Shown piece by piece: positions 24,751 through 38,365 of a stretch of 64,000 bases of DNA. The DNA is from Lateolabrax maculatus. Its lineage: Eukaryota; Chordata; Actinopteri; Acropomatiformes; Lateolabracidae. The translations under genes were made by a program, and so were the position numbers. Positions within the stretch are counted from its first letter, which is position 1. Each line of letters opens with the position of its first letter. The DNA lies in NCBI GenBank assembly GCA_031216445.1, contig CM062219.1, positions 15,599,001-15,663,000 of the forward strand, written 5' to 3'. The notes below the pieces were generated by a model. It saw only the letters and a program-made list of their open reading frames with translations. It ran no database searches and was not told where the DNA came from.

Positions 24751-27700
24751 ATAAGTAACCAAATGAGGCAGTGACATGCTCTGCCAAGCCCCGGACACAG
24801 GACTCATGAAAATGCTAATGTTAGCCGGATTAGCGCCCTGGCTCAGGAAATATCCTTCAACTATTGGTGATGGCAAAACACCCCACTGTTCCTTTCTTTC
24901 CCTCCGCTTCCTCTTTCAGCCCCGCATCCCCTTTCTAGTGACTTTGTACTCATATTTCCTCTCGTCCCTCCTATTTTTCCTTCTGCTGCCCTCACTCCTC
25001 TGTTTTTCTTTGATGCCATCGGCCGAACCATGTCAGATAAACGGCCATAAATCGCCATTTATGTGACAAATGTCTTCCGTCCACACTATCGTTTCTCAGA
25101 TTGATTCCTCAAAGTTTCCTTTTAAGTCTTTTATCTTTTGGTTAAATTGCAGATAGCAAACAATGAAATTATGTATTACCACTTTAGTAAGTTATATGGG
25201 TTGCTTCTTTTGCCTCCATTGCCTGTATGGTCACTTGCTTTGTGTTTTAGTATAACTTTTAACACAATACAGCTGATGTCATTAATCACAAAGGGAGTCA
25301 GAGGAAACAGGAACTTTTATAGAAGACTTTTCATTTGCACGTGAACACAAGACCAGCAAGATGACATTGCAAATGTATCTGAGAGCGCCTTTGAATTTCT
25401 TTTTCTTCTTTTTATTATAGAACGTGCTAGTCCCTTTCTGTGTTCCTCTTCTTTTTTTGTCTTTTTACTTTTCTGTTTCATATTGTTTGCCTTCTCTCAC
25501 CCCTCCCCTCTCTCCTCCCCTCATCCCCTCCTCATTTCTGCATTGTTAAAAGTCTTTCTCATGCCATTCTAAGTTGTAAGCAACATTCATTATCAGGGAA
25601 AACGAGGCAGATCGTAAATAAATAAAACAATTTCATGCTTCCTGGTGCACTTCTGAATTCTGAGTGGGAGTAAGACGATTCTCAACTGTCCTTGTTCATC
25701 CGACCAAAGCTGGGATGAAATTAAATGAGATGAGATTGTGTGTGTATGTGTGTGTTTGTGTGTGAGTGTGTGTGTGTGTGTGCGTGCTGTGGGTACAGTT
25801 ACAAAGAGAACCCTCAAGGAAGCTCCAGACTCATCAAATGATAATTTAAAGCTTTCTAGTGCCAAGATGATCAAACGATGACTGATCTTGTCTAAGTGTA
25901 AAAAGGCTTCTAAAGTTAAAGCATTCTAACTTACTGATTTTTTCTGACATTAGCCCACCAGAGCACTGGCTGCCATTCAGTAGTGCATTACTCAGTCATT
26001 GTGATTAAAATAAATATACTGTAACATAATCCCAAAGGGTGAATGTAGCTGTAGTAGCTTTTCAACAGCGCCATTAAATCGTATGTCTCCTATCCAATCC
26101 TTTCAATTAATTCTTTAAAAGCGGAAGGATCATATTCAGGTTTAATTTGCGGTTACTTTGGGGGAAAACCAGAATGTCCCATGAGTACTCAGTTAAAGTA
26201 GATTTCAGTCGTTAAAAGTGAAAAGGTTAATGACAGCCAGTTCAAAATACTTTAATACTTAATAATAACTTCCTGGTGCTGTCGAGAGTTGCTGTCTCGT
26301 TCTCTCTGAGATTACCAAAGTAGCCCAGCCTGCACTGACAAGCTGATTTGTTATTCAAAACTATTTATTTAGCAGTTCGTCGTGATATTTTGCTGATTCC
26401 AGCAGACGCAGCTCTCTCCACAAGGGAGGTCAGAGATCAGCATCGGCTGAAAGAAAAAAGCACAACTAGAGCTGGCAGAGGTTTAGAGGCATATTTACTA
26501 AGAAATGCACTAATTACCATGCACCAAACTTAACAAGTATAACTGTCTGTAGGACAGCAGGGGATTTCTGAAGACCGGTTGTACCATTGCAATTTTCATC
26601 AAAAAATCTCCGCAGGCATGCACAGGCATAGTCCCAAGTGCTGCGGATCTGCTTCAAATTAATAAACACCACAAGTTAGAGATCAGATTGTTGTATCTAC
26701 ATTGTAGTTGAGTCAGGAGGTGAAGGGTTGACTTAGAGTTTAGTTGCAGTTACCTCCTTGATGATTAAAATACAGTCCGCTGGCAACAATGAGGCTTTAA
26801 TCTGGGACTTGAGTTCGATATGTCTTTGACCACAACTAACCAGCTGTTTTTACTCCTCTAACATCTGAGCGTTTGATGTATACACATGAAGATTCTGACT
26901 CTTAGAACGGTACAGGCATTGTGGATGGAGGAGGTGTTTTGCTGTACTTACAGAGCAACAACAGTTTTAAAAGAGCAGGCAGATTTGTACAGTTTTTTTT
27001 TTTTTTTCTTTTTTAAAATAAGTTTTTGAAGATTTCACTGCAGATCGAAGCACTCCAAAACACCCCTTTTTTTCCCATTTGATTAAGCGCTCTGTTAGAT
27101 GCTTTCCTCCAGCACCTGTCCTACTGTAAAACGCTAAATAGATTCCACTTTTTTGTGTGTTTTTCTTTTTGAAAAGCCAATTTATTTGAAAGGAGATATG
27201 TGTGAGGACAGGGGAGAGAGGTTTTTAGATGTCTTTTTTTCATCATGCAGTCACACCTAGATGCATTAAGTGAAAGGACTAGATGACGCATTATAATGGT
27301 TTTAGGAACACTAAATCAAATGTTCAAAGAATGAACTCAGGCATACACTGGTACATTAAATTCTAAATTCAGATTTCTTATATTTTACGGCTTCATTAGT
27401 GCATAGTCCTAGCCACCAGGACAACCTTTAAGCAATACGTTTTCTTTTTAGTAAGAAAGATAAGCCACTCTCCCTCCCTTTCTCTCGTTCCATTTTCAGC
27501 AGACAGTGCATATAATGGTCATGCAAGTAGCTTGAAAGATTAGTCTTTTATGTTACAGTATACCTGTTCACTGGCATCAGCGGCAAAGAAAGAGAATGGG
27601 CTGCACTGACTGTTGCAACACGAGACTGAAAGGAAGAAAGAGGAACCGTAATGTGGACGCAAATGTGAATGAACAGAGCCAAGGGAGTCATGACAGACGT

Positions 27701-29252
27701 TTTAAGGCCAAGCATGGACAGGCACAACAATGGGATGTCATGAAATCATACCCGTATGATCATCTTTTTCTCTTTTTTTCTTTCTTTTTTGTCTTTTTAC
27801 CAATTCTGTGTTGCTTCGTGATTTATTTATTGCTCTCTACTTTTTACTAAGTCTGGCTTCATATGTGTGACATGGTGTTTATCATGTAACATTGCCTCAG
27901 TAGAACTACCCTATTTTTTTCTTGTAATTTATTCATAAATAGTTGGCAATCGTGCATTTGCGAAACAAAAATTTAGTCTTGACAAAGATCATTTTCAAAC
28001 AAACCACCTGCAGCATTACTTAGTTTTTACGATAACTGAAAGTCTTCGAGCTCTTCATCTGCTCCTCAGCAGCTGTGCATGTTCTGTTTCAGTCAGTTAA
28101 TTCCCACACTCTTTTTGTCTCAATGGATTTTAAACTTTTCATTTAAGAGGAACACCTTGCCGTCTTTCAGCTTCAGTATTAATAGCAGTGCTTGGTCAGG
28201 CTCCAAGTGCCCCCCCCCCGCGCAAGTCATCAAAAGAAGGATGTGTTCATTGCTCATGCAACACAAAGCTAATACACTATGTTTCAAGTGAGATGAATAC
28301 TTTAAAAGCCTTTGGGACACCCAGCCCTTACAGATTTCTCTCTGTTTTGTTCTGTGCTTGCACGTTTCCTTCTGCTATATACTGTTGGACAAAGCAGATG
28401 TGGACAAAGAGGAGGATTTCTGCTCTGTCTCCACTGACTTCACTTCGGTTTCATACTCTGCCTGTGTGCTCTTTTCTTTCGCTCCTTCTTTGTCTCGCTC
28501 ATCTTTTTACACGTTTACTTGAAGAAGGTCACAATGAGATTAACGTCTATTTCTCAAGGGAGAAAACTGTCTGCTTCTATCTGTCTCATATCTTCTTCAT
28601 CCGTCTTTCATATTTTTAATCATTCATTCTATGAAGGTCATACAAGCACGAGAGAGGCCTGTCTTTTCACTTCTGTCTGTATTTGCCTATATGCTGTCTC
28701 TTCCCAAGCCTTTCTACAGGTGTGTTGTTATGCTTTCATCTTCTATACTATATCCGTGTGTATGTTATCTGACATTCAGGTTGTAATTGCCACTATCTAT
28801 TTCCTATTGTAATGTCATGTCCGTATCTGGTTGAGAAAGGGTTTCATGTACTGAAGCTTAAGTGACGGGCCAGTGTGTTCCCTAGTGGGAGAGATCTAAC
28901 AAAGACTGGGTCATTCAATATCTTCTGAAAAGCAGTGAATTGAATTCTCTCAATCTCTCTGTCTGGGTGTCTTTCTCGGCGGACACATATTCAGCATCCA
29001 ACATTTCAACATTCAACAATTATAAATCGTCTTTTCATCAGGGACTAATGGCTTTTCATCTAAGCCTCGCCATCGTTCCCTCAAACATTCTCAGCTCCTG
29101 TCTTTGTCTTCACTGCTTTCTTTCACTGAGACATTTAAAAATAATAAGAATAATAATAATAGTACTTTTTAGTCCTAAGAAGCAGGAGACTTCTTTTCAC
29201 AGTTGGAAGTAGAGAGACCCCTTCTTATATGGGACTTTCTTAAACAAAGAAA

Positions 29253-29281
29253 CTAACCCTAACCCTAACCCTAACCCTAAC
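29253..29281. repeat. Interstitial telomeric repeat
   Basis: Four perfect consecutive CCCTAA units (29257-29280) with partial units on both sides, the vertebrate telomere sequence, inside a CNTFR intron. Confidence 0.95.
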
Positions 29282-30180
29282 TCCTGCGAATAGCAAGAGA
29301 CAGATTTAAAAAAGGATGGACGAAATCAGTGCATGTTGACTTTTAGTCCCTAGTATGAATCAAGCTTCAAAAACTCTGGATCATGCAATTCAATAGCATT
29401 TTTCATTAGTCCTTCCCTTCCTGTTATTTCATTTGACCTTTGTCTTCCCTTATGTTTAAAACTCCATGCGCCCAGTTCATAACGCAGGAATTATAAAATA
29501 TTTGAATTCTCAAGCCTACAGGCGTTTTCACATCATTGTGTCAAAACAGATTTTGGGTGCTCCTCCTCCATTATTGTGTGTTGTGATGGCTTTGAGTCTG
29601 GGCGGATGTCCACGGTGCACCGAGTGGAGAAAGGGTACGGCGAAAGTTCAGATTTGTTGCACTGGGCTCTGTGGGACCACTGCTTGAACTAAAAGATCGA
29701 CGAATTTGCTCGTGCTCCCCAATTTCCAGACCTGTACAATTACAGTTTGGCCTCATATCCAGACAAAAAAAGATATTTGTTTGGTGAACTACAAGCATGC
29801 AGATGCAGCATTTGTTTGTTTGTTACAAAAACACAGTTTGAGTCTCTGAAACGTAGCAACCTACTGCTAACAACATTAACATTGTAACTAAGGTGGTGCT
29901 GCACTAAACAAGAGTTCTGCAGTAAATACTGCTGCAAACAATCCATAATGTGCAGCAAAGAGCCTTTTTTTTCCGCTGTAATGTGAATAAGCCTTTACTC
30001 CAGATAAAAGCCATGACATCGTCAGGGTTATTTTCTCAGACTTTCTCCAGAGCCATGGAAGACATTATACAGCTGCTGTTTTCACAGGCTGAGCAGTACT
30101 CCCCATGACGAGTAAATGTACCTTCATATGATAAATCAGTGGGATGCCCCTTTAACTAAATGTTCATGTCCACCCTACAG

Positions 30181-30344
30181 TCAAACCAGACCCCCCGGAG
30201 CGCGTGATGGCGACTCCGATTCGTTTCAACGCTCGGAGACTGGAGGTATCCTGGCACAGCCCCGCCACCTGGCCTGACATCGACAACTTCCCTCTGAAAT
30301 ACTTCCTTCGCTACCGGCCGCTCATCCGAGAGCAGTGGCAGCAT
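30181..30344 (+). CDS. cntfr: CNTFR coding exon: first half of cytokine-binding domain D3
   Basis: This 164-nt exon starts with TC completing Val, then reads KPDPPERVMATPIRF and RRLEVSWHSPATWPDIDNFP, followed by LKYFLRYRPLIREQWQH. The KPDPPE linker, RRLEVxW, the TWPD turn and the FLRYRPL..QWQH strand are the D3 hallmarks of CNTFR alpha and nearly identical to the mammalian protein. In the family this domain provides much of the ligand and gp130 interface. The acceptor is caccctacag and the donor gtgagt at 30345. The exon leaves in phase 0. A (GT)n microsatellite starts only about 15 nt past the donor. Confidence 0.97.
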
Positions 30345-30358
30345 GTGAGTAGCCTTGC

Positions 30359-30363
30359 TGTGT

Positions 30364-30410
<47 letters not shown>
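30359..30410. repeat. cntfr: (TG)n microsatellite next to a CNTFR splice donor
   Basis: About 50 nt of TG with one tctg interruption, starting 15 nt inside the intron. Confidence 0.95.
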
Positions 30411-31344
30411 AGAGAGAAAAACAACCCTACAGTTTGACATTTATTTTCTAAGGTCATGATTCAATACATTGAGTACCGATGAGACATATGAAGCTCTATT
30501 AGTTTTCATGTAGCTGGAGCCAACACAATCATATGACTGAGTTTCACTAAATAACTCCAGTGAAAACTGAACACATGGACATTAATCACGCATTGTTTAA
30601 AGGAACTCAGTGAATCAGAATTAGCTCTTCTCTTATATGCCATACGCCAAAAATAAAGGGAGTTATAAATGGTCAAGAGTGTTTGTCCAGATACATCTCC
30701 ATTACCAAAAGCTGTAAGTCAACATTGAGAAACACCTGGGAGAGTATGATTCATTATTTAGTATTTGAAAACCTCTGGTGAGCACGTCTTATTTCTTTTC
30801 TGGAAGTGGTGTTCTAAAGGAAAAGACCGGCCTTCCTCTACACTGCAGATTGAGTTTCACCTCATTGCAAACATGTTTCTCGAAAGGAAATGGCAAATCT
30901 TCTAGAAGCAGGCGAGATTGTTTTATCAAAGCTTATCGCACATTCCATAGGCAACTGTGAAAATGAATCCTACTTTTATTTTTCCGTACAATCTGTAGTA
31001 TTTCCCAAAGTTAATTAAACATTGGTTTAACATTTGTTCAGATAAAGGAAAAAAATGCAGTTTTTTAGCACACAGAGATGCCTCTGAGAAATGGTCCAAC
31101 CTACAGCCGTTTCAGTTTGATCCCTGGTCAGATAGACATAATCGCTCAGCTTCTTTGGTGTATGTTACTGTATCTGACTATTTCTTGTCGGTTCAGTTCC
31201 CTCAGGGCTTCGTATAGTAAAAGCATATGTGTCCACTATAGGATTCCAGGGATGAAAGCTCCCTCTGCAGTGTTATTATCATGCACGTCAATGGTCTGCA
31301 AAGGTGTTGTTCCAAGAACTTGGGTTACGGACCTTCACATGGAA

Positions 31345-31376
<32 letters not shown>

Positions 31377-31574
31377 ACACACTTTTTCAGTATTTTTCTC
31401 ACTCTTTCCATCCCTGTATGTATCCTTCAACAAGTGTTAATGTCCATGTCATTACTTCGCTATGTCAATATTTCCGTTGTTTCCATTCTATCTCTCTATT
31501 CTTCAATCTTTCCTATGTCTTTCTTTTTTATATCACAGCAATTTAGTTGCTTTGTTGAATATGTGTGTGTGTGA

Positions 31575-31575
<1 letters not shown>

Positions 31576-31647
<72 letters not shown>

Positions 31648-31651
31648 TATA
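31576..31651. repeat. (TA)n microsatellite
   Basis: 65 nt of pure TA and a short imperfect continuation, with a TG run just upstream. It is self-complementary. Confidence 0.95.
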
Positions 31652-31871
31652 GTAAAATATCAGTGTGGACAATTATTTCCAGGCACCCCAGTGTGATGGC
31701 ACCACTGGGATTCGTTTTCACCTTGTTCAAACAAAGCTGAACTCAATATATTAAAGTGCACTTGAGATGAGTAAACCCTCACGACATCTTTGATTTTAAT
31801 TCTCCTTATTACGCTGCTTTCAGGCCCTTCAGAGCGATGAACTGGGGGCTTATTGTTTCATGCACACTCAA

Positions 31872-31880
31872 TTTCTCTCT

Positions 31881-31934
<54 letters not shown>

Positions 31935-31948
31935 TTCTCTCTCTCCCC
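31872..31948. repeat. (CT)n microsatellite
   Basis: CT-rich tract with a few ttt interruptions. Confidence 0.95.
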
Positions 31949-34189
31949 CTCCCTATGTCCCTCTGTCTCACACACACACATACTGTACAGCAGTTGGAAT
32001 GAAGGAAGTTATAATAACGCCTCAGATCTTTGTGATATAAATCGAAGATTTAACCTGACATACACTCTCAGTTTCCCTTCTCGCCCTCACCACTAATCAA
32101 TCAACATGTGAACTGGTGCATAACGTGAAAGGTGGGAAACCTTAAGTCAATATTTGGATTGGGTAAGAACACCTCATTTGGAAATTACATAAATACAATT
32201 GATGACAGCTGAAAACTTCAGGGTTTTCCGTTTTTGCAGTGGTCTTTGATGAATGTCTCCATGGTCATGGTTTTAATTTTAGTAGCAGTGAATGTGGTTT
32301 TCAGAAGGGGGAATTCTGAATGCGTCACCTCTGGACTTCTGAAAACTACATGGTTGCACTTCTGCCCCTTTTATTGGGTGTTGGTAAACAGAAAGTGGTT
32401 AATAGATAAGTAATTGATCTTTGTGTATGGAATTTGTATGTGCTTAATTACCCCGATTTTTACACTAACTGAGAGGATAATGCCAACTTGAATCGAAAAT
32501 ATTTTTGCAACAGGTCAGTTTGTAATAGAAATAAGTGGCTACAAACAGATACATGTTTATTGTCATTTGTGCTCATGGACAGCTGTTTTCCCCAGTTGGA
32601 GACAGAACTGAGCCAAATGAAGCTTTACTTTACATTCCACATCTGCATAGCCGCAAGGGTTTGCGACATACGTTTCATCATCTGTACAGTGCTGATAAGT
32701 GTGACGGCAAAAACGGCAATAAGTGTGGATGAGATCAATTGTTTTTACTTAATCTACCTTATTAAACTTCTTTTTAGGACTGTGTGGGAATGTACAGACT
32801 GTCTGATTGACATACTCAAGAAATCTAGTAACCTCAGGTACATCCCAGCATAGCTCTCTATCTCTCACTTTCAACCTGAGCAGAGATCTAATCAGCCAGA
32901 ATAACTCACAATACCTGTGGAGGTGTGTAGGGCTTTTAAAATGACATATTTATTTGATTAACTTGACTAAAGTTAACTGTTTCAAATATTTAGTTTTACT
33001 ATCTACTATCAAGCCCTGTCATAAATCATTAAGTGGAGTTTAATGTGGTTTAACTAAATAAGATATATGGTTTATTGTCCCCACATACTGTATACTTAAT
33101 TAATTATAGCCTCAGAGGTTGAATACTAATTGAAGTGGTTAGTATTGCTTAGGAATTTACCTTTAATGTGGTTAGACAGCAGAGCGGGGTGAGAATGGCT
33201 TTCACATGTTACATTTTGAAATGTGTTTTGAGTCAGAAATGAAAGCGGTGAAAGCTGTGGTGTGATCAGACTGATCCGAGAGGAAACCATCCATCCTCCT
33301 GAGGAATGAAGGGATGACTGGCCCAGATACTTAGAGTAATGGAGACTCAGACAGAAGGAGGAAAATGAGGAAAAGTTTTGAAGTAGAGATGAATGGAGTG
33401 CGTCAGAGAAGGAGAAAAACATTAATGGATAGCAGACTCCGGTAGATACAGCAAAGAGAAATAAGCAGTATATATAAACGAGTTAGACATTCATGGATAC
33501 ATGAGAGCATTTGGGCTTAAGTTATGGGGTGACAAAGGTGATATAGACTCTTGCATATCATGGGATGAGTGACGAAAAATGGTATTGAGGAAAGGAAACA
33601 AAGTGCTTATTGCAATTGAAAAAGATGTAATGTTAAAAAAGCATATAGTACTGAGACCATATTATTTGATTGTAAAAATTGAGAATGGATGGTGGATCTG
33701 AGAGGTATGGAGAGAAATTGCCATATGAAGAGGAGCATGATTAAATGTATGGAGCGACGTTAGCTTTAAATAGACAGATGAATGGCTGGAAGCATGAGAG
33801 ACAAGAAGAAAAAGTGAACACCAGAGGCTGCTTTGAAAGTGAAGTTTTATAAGCCATCAGTTACAAGGTGTTTCAAGTTAAAAGAAGATAAATGAATGGT
33901 TCGAGGGGGGAAAAAAGAGTGGAAAGACAAACCTTCTGGAATATGTTAAGCCATACACTAGGGGGTAAAATAGAGAGAAAGACAGGGTTTACACTTAACT
34001 GAAATACAACCATTAGAATAGCGCAACATATATTTTTACCTGTACAGTAATTAACTGACATGACCACTGATAGATAAACTGTAAAACAGACAGAATGACA
34101 TTGCGGATTTGCAAAAAAGGTACACCAGCACCTGTTCTTTCAAAGAATATTGAATTGCTTCAGGATGTGCATTGTTGTAAACACTGTTT

Positions 34190-34395
34190 ATTGAATTGCT
34201 TCTTTCTTTTTGTATTGATGCCTGGTATGGTATCCTTAGGCTGGTACGGAAACATAGATTGACCAAGAGTGTTAAGATGGTCCGTAAAGCGACTCTAAAG
34301 CTCAGTTTCAGGACATTAAGGACAACACACACAAGAAGTGTAGGACGCTGGCATCTTGACGTGTATGATTGCTTGTTGATATACAGCATCTCATC
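34190..34395 (+). mobile_element. Decayed LINE reverse-transcriptase 3' fragment
   Basis: The plus frame reads LSFCIDAWYGILRLVRKHRL then TKSVKMVRKA, resembling the SF..AWYGNL..K.KNRL..IVK.A.KI segment near the C-terminus of CR1/L2/Rex-type reverse transcriptases of fish. The match then fades and no other RT motif is present. It is a fossil. Confidence 0.45.
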
Positions 34396-36734
34396 ATGAT
34401 ACGGCACAATCTTATTTCCTATGTGCATCAATGCTCCAGAAATGTGGAAACTCTAGATTCAGATATTTGCGCCACCAAATGATGACTGCACCAGTGTGTG
34501 CTACAGGCTTTAATTGAAGCAAATCAAATGATACAAAAACAACGCCCCTGTTTTACACTTAAGTGAGTAATCAAAAAGGCTAATCTCTACTCTGATCATC
34601 CGCTCTATAAAGACGATGATGTCTTTCGCTTAGGCTGCGACTTTAAAGCCTCTGAAACATAACATGGCGGGCTGGTCTCCTGCAGTTCCGCAGGGAGGTT
34701 GTTCTTTTTTTTTTTCTCAGGGAACCTCGCATCTTACTTTATTTTATGTCTGTGCCATAATCTGTGATTGATAGTTAATTATAAAAGACGCAAAAGTCTC
34801 GGCACATGAGAACACGTCTGTATGCCTGCAAGCGTTCAGTGAATTGTTCTGTTTCCCATGGCTTTGTGTTGTGTTAATTCCATCCCACCCTCACGCTCCG
34901 TTCACTGAGACGTGAACCCAAACTCTCACTGCAATTAAAGCAATGGTCCAGTAACTGTGATAAGAACAATTTCAGATTGCTCAATATTCTCTTCGTGGTA
35001 TGAAACTACATCTGCTGCACTGTAATTGCCCTTTGGGGATGATGCTGAACTCCACTCGACTGAAAACACACTTCATGCAGACACGCTCACGCACAGAAAC
35101 ACCCATATACATACAGAAATGAGCACATGCACATACAGATTAATATACACTCTTGAATGCTGGTATGAACATACATAAATACACACATACATGCTCACAC
35201 ACATACACATTCTTGTTCTTCCAATTATCAAGATTAATATACGTGAAAATGCTATCCAAGCGCTCTTACACGCGCATGCATGAGTGTACATGTGAAAACA
35301 AAGAACACACATTGTCCACATTATGTTAACAGACATTCAACACATGCACAAATTGCACGCAACAAAACATTTCCATCTCTTCGAGGCATTACTGAGCCCT
35401 CAAAGTCCGCCGAAAAGTCTTTAGAACAGTCTGTCTGTGCAGGGACATCAATTCAACCTGTTGGAAACTGACATGTTCTCACCACGTCGGAAGATTTTTG
35501 AGTTTTGTAAAGATTTTTAAAGCTAAACTTTTTTTTTTTGTAGCGCATGTGCACATGCACACTGTATATCTTCATGTAATTGCCCACCTACATGCTGTCC
35601 GTCACACCCACACATACTGTATATAAATGTTTTACAGAAAGGTACAAATGTTGAAATGTTCATGATGTAAGAGACACAGAAGAGAAACAGAGAGACACAA
35701 TAAGTGAAGCAGCCGGAGCAGAGAAGGGAGGTGGCCTTAAAAAAATCTTCTTCCATTAATCTGTGTGCGCTTGGCCAACACAGCTTAGCCTTTCATTCAT
35801 GTATTCCCCTTTTCTTCCCCCTCCTTTGTCCTTCTGTCTGACATGCTGCATCACCCGTCTCCCTCATTCTCCCCCCACCTCGCTGTCTTTGTCACCTTTT
35901 CTCCCTCTTTTCTCCCTCTATCATTTCCCCTCTCTCTTTTTTGTGTCTGTCCTTCCTTTCTCCTCTCCCCTCGTCTTCCTTTCTTCGTCAATATTCCTTC
36001 ACTTTTCTATCACTCTTCTCTTCTACCAGCAACACCCTGTCTTTGTCTCTCCATTGCATGTTGTAATGGTCTTTGTATGTTTGCCAAAAGTCACTCTCAG
36101 CCGGAGAGCACTTAGGTGAATCAATAGTAAGCCAGGGGCTGTGTGTTTGTCTGTAATGGTAGTAGATTTGTATGTATGTAATCGTGCATCTGTTGCCTGT
36201 GTAATTTTCTGTGCATGCCCCCTTTTTTGGGCCTGATTTTGTGCATTTTTCGTGGTTATGTGCGTGGTGGGTAACTGTGTGCATATGTTCTGTGTACTTT
36301 TGTGAGTCACATTATTGTCATGGTAAAGGAAAAACAGAGATTGACCCTAAATAAGGGGTTATTCAGCTCAATCTGACACAGAACATCATGAAATCTAAAC
36401 AGTGCCTCTGATTCTCTCCTTTTCATTTTTCTTCCCCTCCCCCTCTGACTTTATCTCCCTTCCAGTGCTACCTCCTTACTTCCTTTTCACCTTCCAGTGG
36501 TGCTCTTTCCACTAGCTACCACTTTTCCCTCTCTCAGCAAACCACGGTTATGCCATCACCCACTCATTCATCCTTCCATCCATGCATTAAGCCAGCTATC
36601 TTACCATCCATCCCTCAAGCCATCCATTTGTATCTATGGGTGCACATGATAAATGTTTAGACCTTGTTTGGGGAAAACATCCCATTTAAAGGACACAGCG
36701 ACAGACAGGTCATTTATCAAACCCCATCCGTCTA

Positions 36735-36777
36735 ACACACACACACACACACACAGACACACACACACACACACACA
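36735..36777. repeat. (CA)n microsatellite
   Basis: CA run with one G interruption. Confidence 0.95.
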
Positions 36778-38164
36778 GGACAGATTCAATCGAGTCGAAT
36801 ATGAAAGTCATCATCATTTAGCTCTGCTGTCAAAATACATTAAAGTTGAACTGTATTATTTACATTTACACAAACATACACATAGAGATACATACTGTAG
36901 ATCTGTTATGGGCTTAACAACACTGTGCAGTCTGTTGGCTTTTTGTTCATCTTTGACAGAATCTAGTAAGAATATATATCACCCGTCAAAGTAAGAGAGT
37001 TCTCTTATTCTGTGAGTGTTTCCCAGATTGCAGTTGGGATATTTTGTTGTTTACTATTTGTGGTGCTTTGGAGGTCTATCTGTGTAAGCGTGAATGAAGA
37101 TGAATGGAGCCACTGCCCTCTCCTTTGCCTCTATTGATTTCTACATCACCATGTCAATCCTTGGACTGTCATCCACACACTCGTATCTGCTCTGACATGT
37201 CAGGACACACACACACACACACACTGTATGGACCTCGTGGGGACTTGCATATCATGGCTAATAAAGTTCTGATAGAATGAATATTGCAGTAACCAAATAA
37301 AACATGGAGGTTGCCAAAACTTGTTAAGATTTGACAAAGAAGGCTGATACTTCCTAGAAAAACACTGCAAGGAAGACATTTTAAAACCCTGTGTTCAATG
37401 GGTTAAATTACTAATTTAAGCAAGTTTCGTCTATATCTTTGGGTACAGTGGCACCCTGGATGGGAAAAATGCATCCAAATGTTCCACTTTTTGGAGGGAT
37501 TTTTGAAAAATGATAAGAATTTTGATTTTGCCCAAGGGCAACAACTTCTTATGAGCAGTGCCAGCTGCCACTGGGCAGCATTGCTCTCTTTTGAGAACTG
37601 TGGTTCAGCTGGCATACACTTATCATGTTCTGTCAGCTTCAGCTTTATCATGCATCGTTCCGTGGGCAGCAACCGGGGTGGGGGGGCTAATTTGAGTGAG
37701 AGACTGATGGTTTGATTTGAGGCTTTCTGACAAATGATTCAAATAAGGAGGCAGCCTTAGAGAGTGTTGAGCAGAAATAATCATTGTGAGCTTACTCAGC
37801 TGTCCAAATATTATACAGTGCGCACTGTGCTGGAGCTAGCTGTCTTCTTTGGATTTCATCTTCTTTAATTTAATTAATATTTTTATATATATATATATTT
37901 TTTTTTTTCTTTTACACTGTAGAATGTATGGCAATTAATGCTATCTGCCATTTGTCTCATGGGTTTGATTATCTGATAAAACACCACATGATTAAACAGT
38001 ACCTTAGACGTCCTGCATGTAAGATCTTCTGTCCAGCATTTGAACGCAGCATAATATTCAAAGCTTTAAAAAGTGGTGTAAACCAAATTTCAGACAAATG
38101 TCTAATATTTTTATGCAACCAGCCAAGTAAATACCTAATATCTTTTAAACATAATTGCCAGAAC

Positions 38165-38365
38165 TAATGATGAGGGTTTGATCCCCAGTTCCTCCTTACT
38201 GCCTGTTGAAGTGTCCCCGAGCACAGCAGCGTACCTCAAGTCTGCTTCCAGTGTGAAAGTCAGCGGTGTATGAATGTGTTTGAGTGGGTTAATGTGAGAC
38301 TTTGTAAAGCACTTCTCAATGTTCTCAGGATAAAGAAGCTATATAAATGCAGAGTTTACTGACAA
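38165..38365 (+). mobile_element. SINE-like element
   Basis: A box-B-like gggtttgatcccc (38174-38186) is followed by the fish-SINE-like body (gtgtccccgagcacagcagc, tgtaaagcacttctcaatgt) and a ctatataaatgcag tail. A box A was not found, so the copy is probably 5'-truncated. Confidence 0.55.

Larger units (their letters stand above)
23299..30180 (+). other. cntfr: CNTFR intron between D2 and D3
   Basis: A 6.9-kb intron. It contains a 25-T run (23626-23650), a long CA/GT microsatellite complex (24540-24748), a possible conserved block at 24760-24870 and four telomere-type repeats at 29253-29281. No coding exon is supported. ORFs at 28188-28619 and 27596-27850 show no domain, no conserved motif and no splice context. 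Confidence 0.8.
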
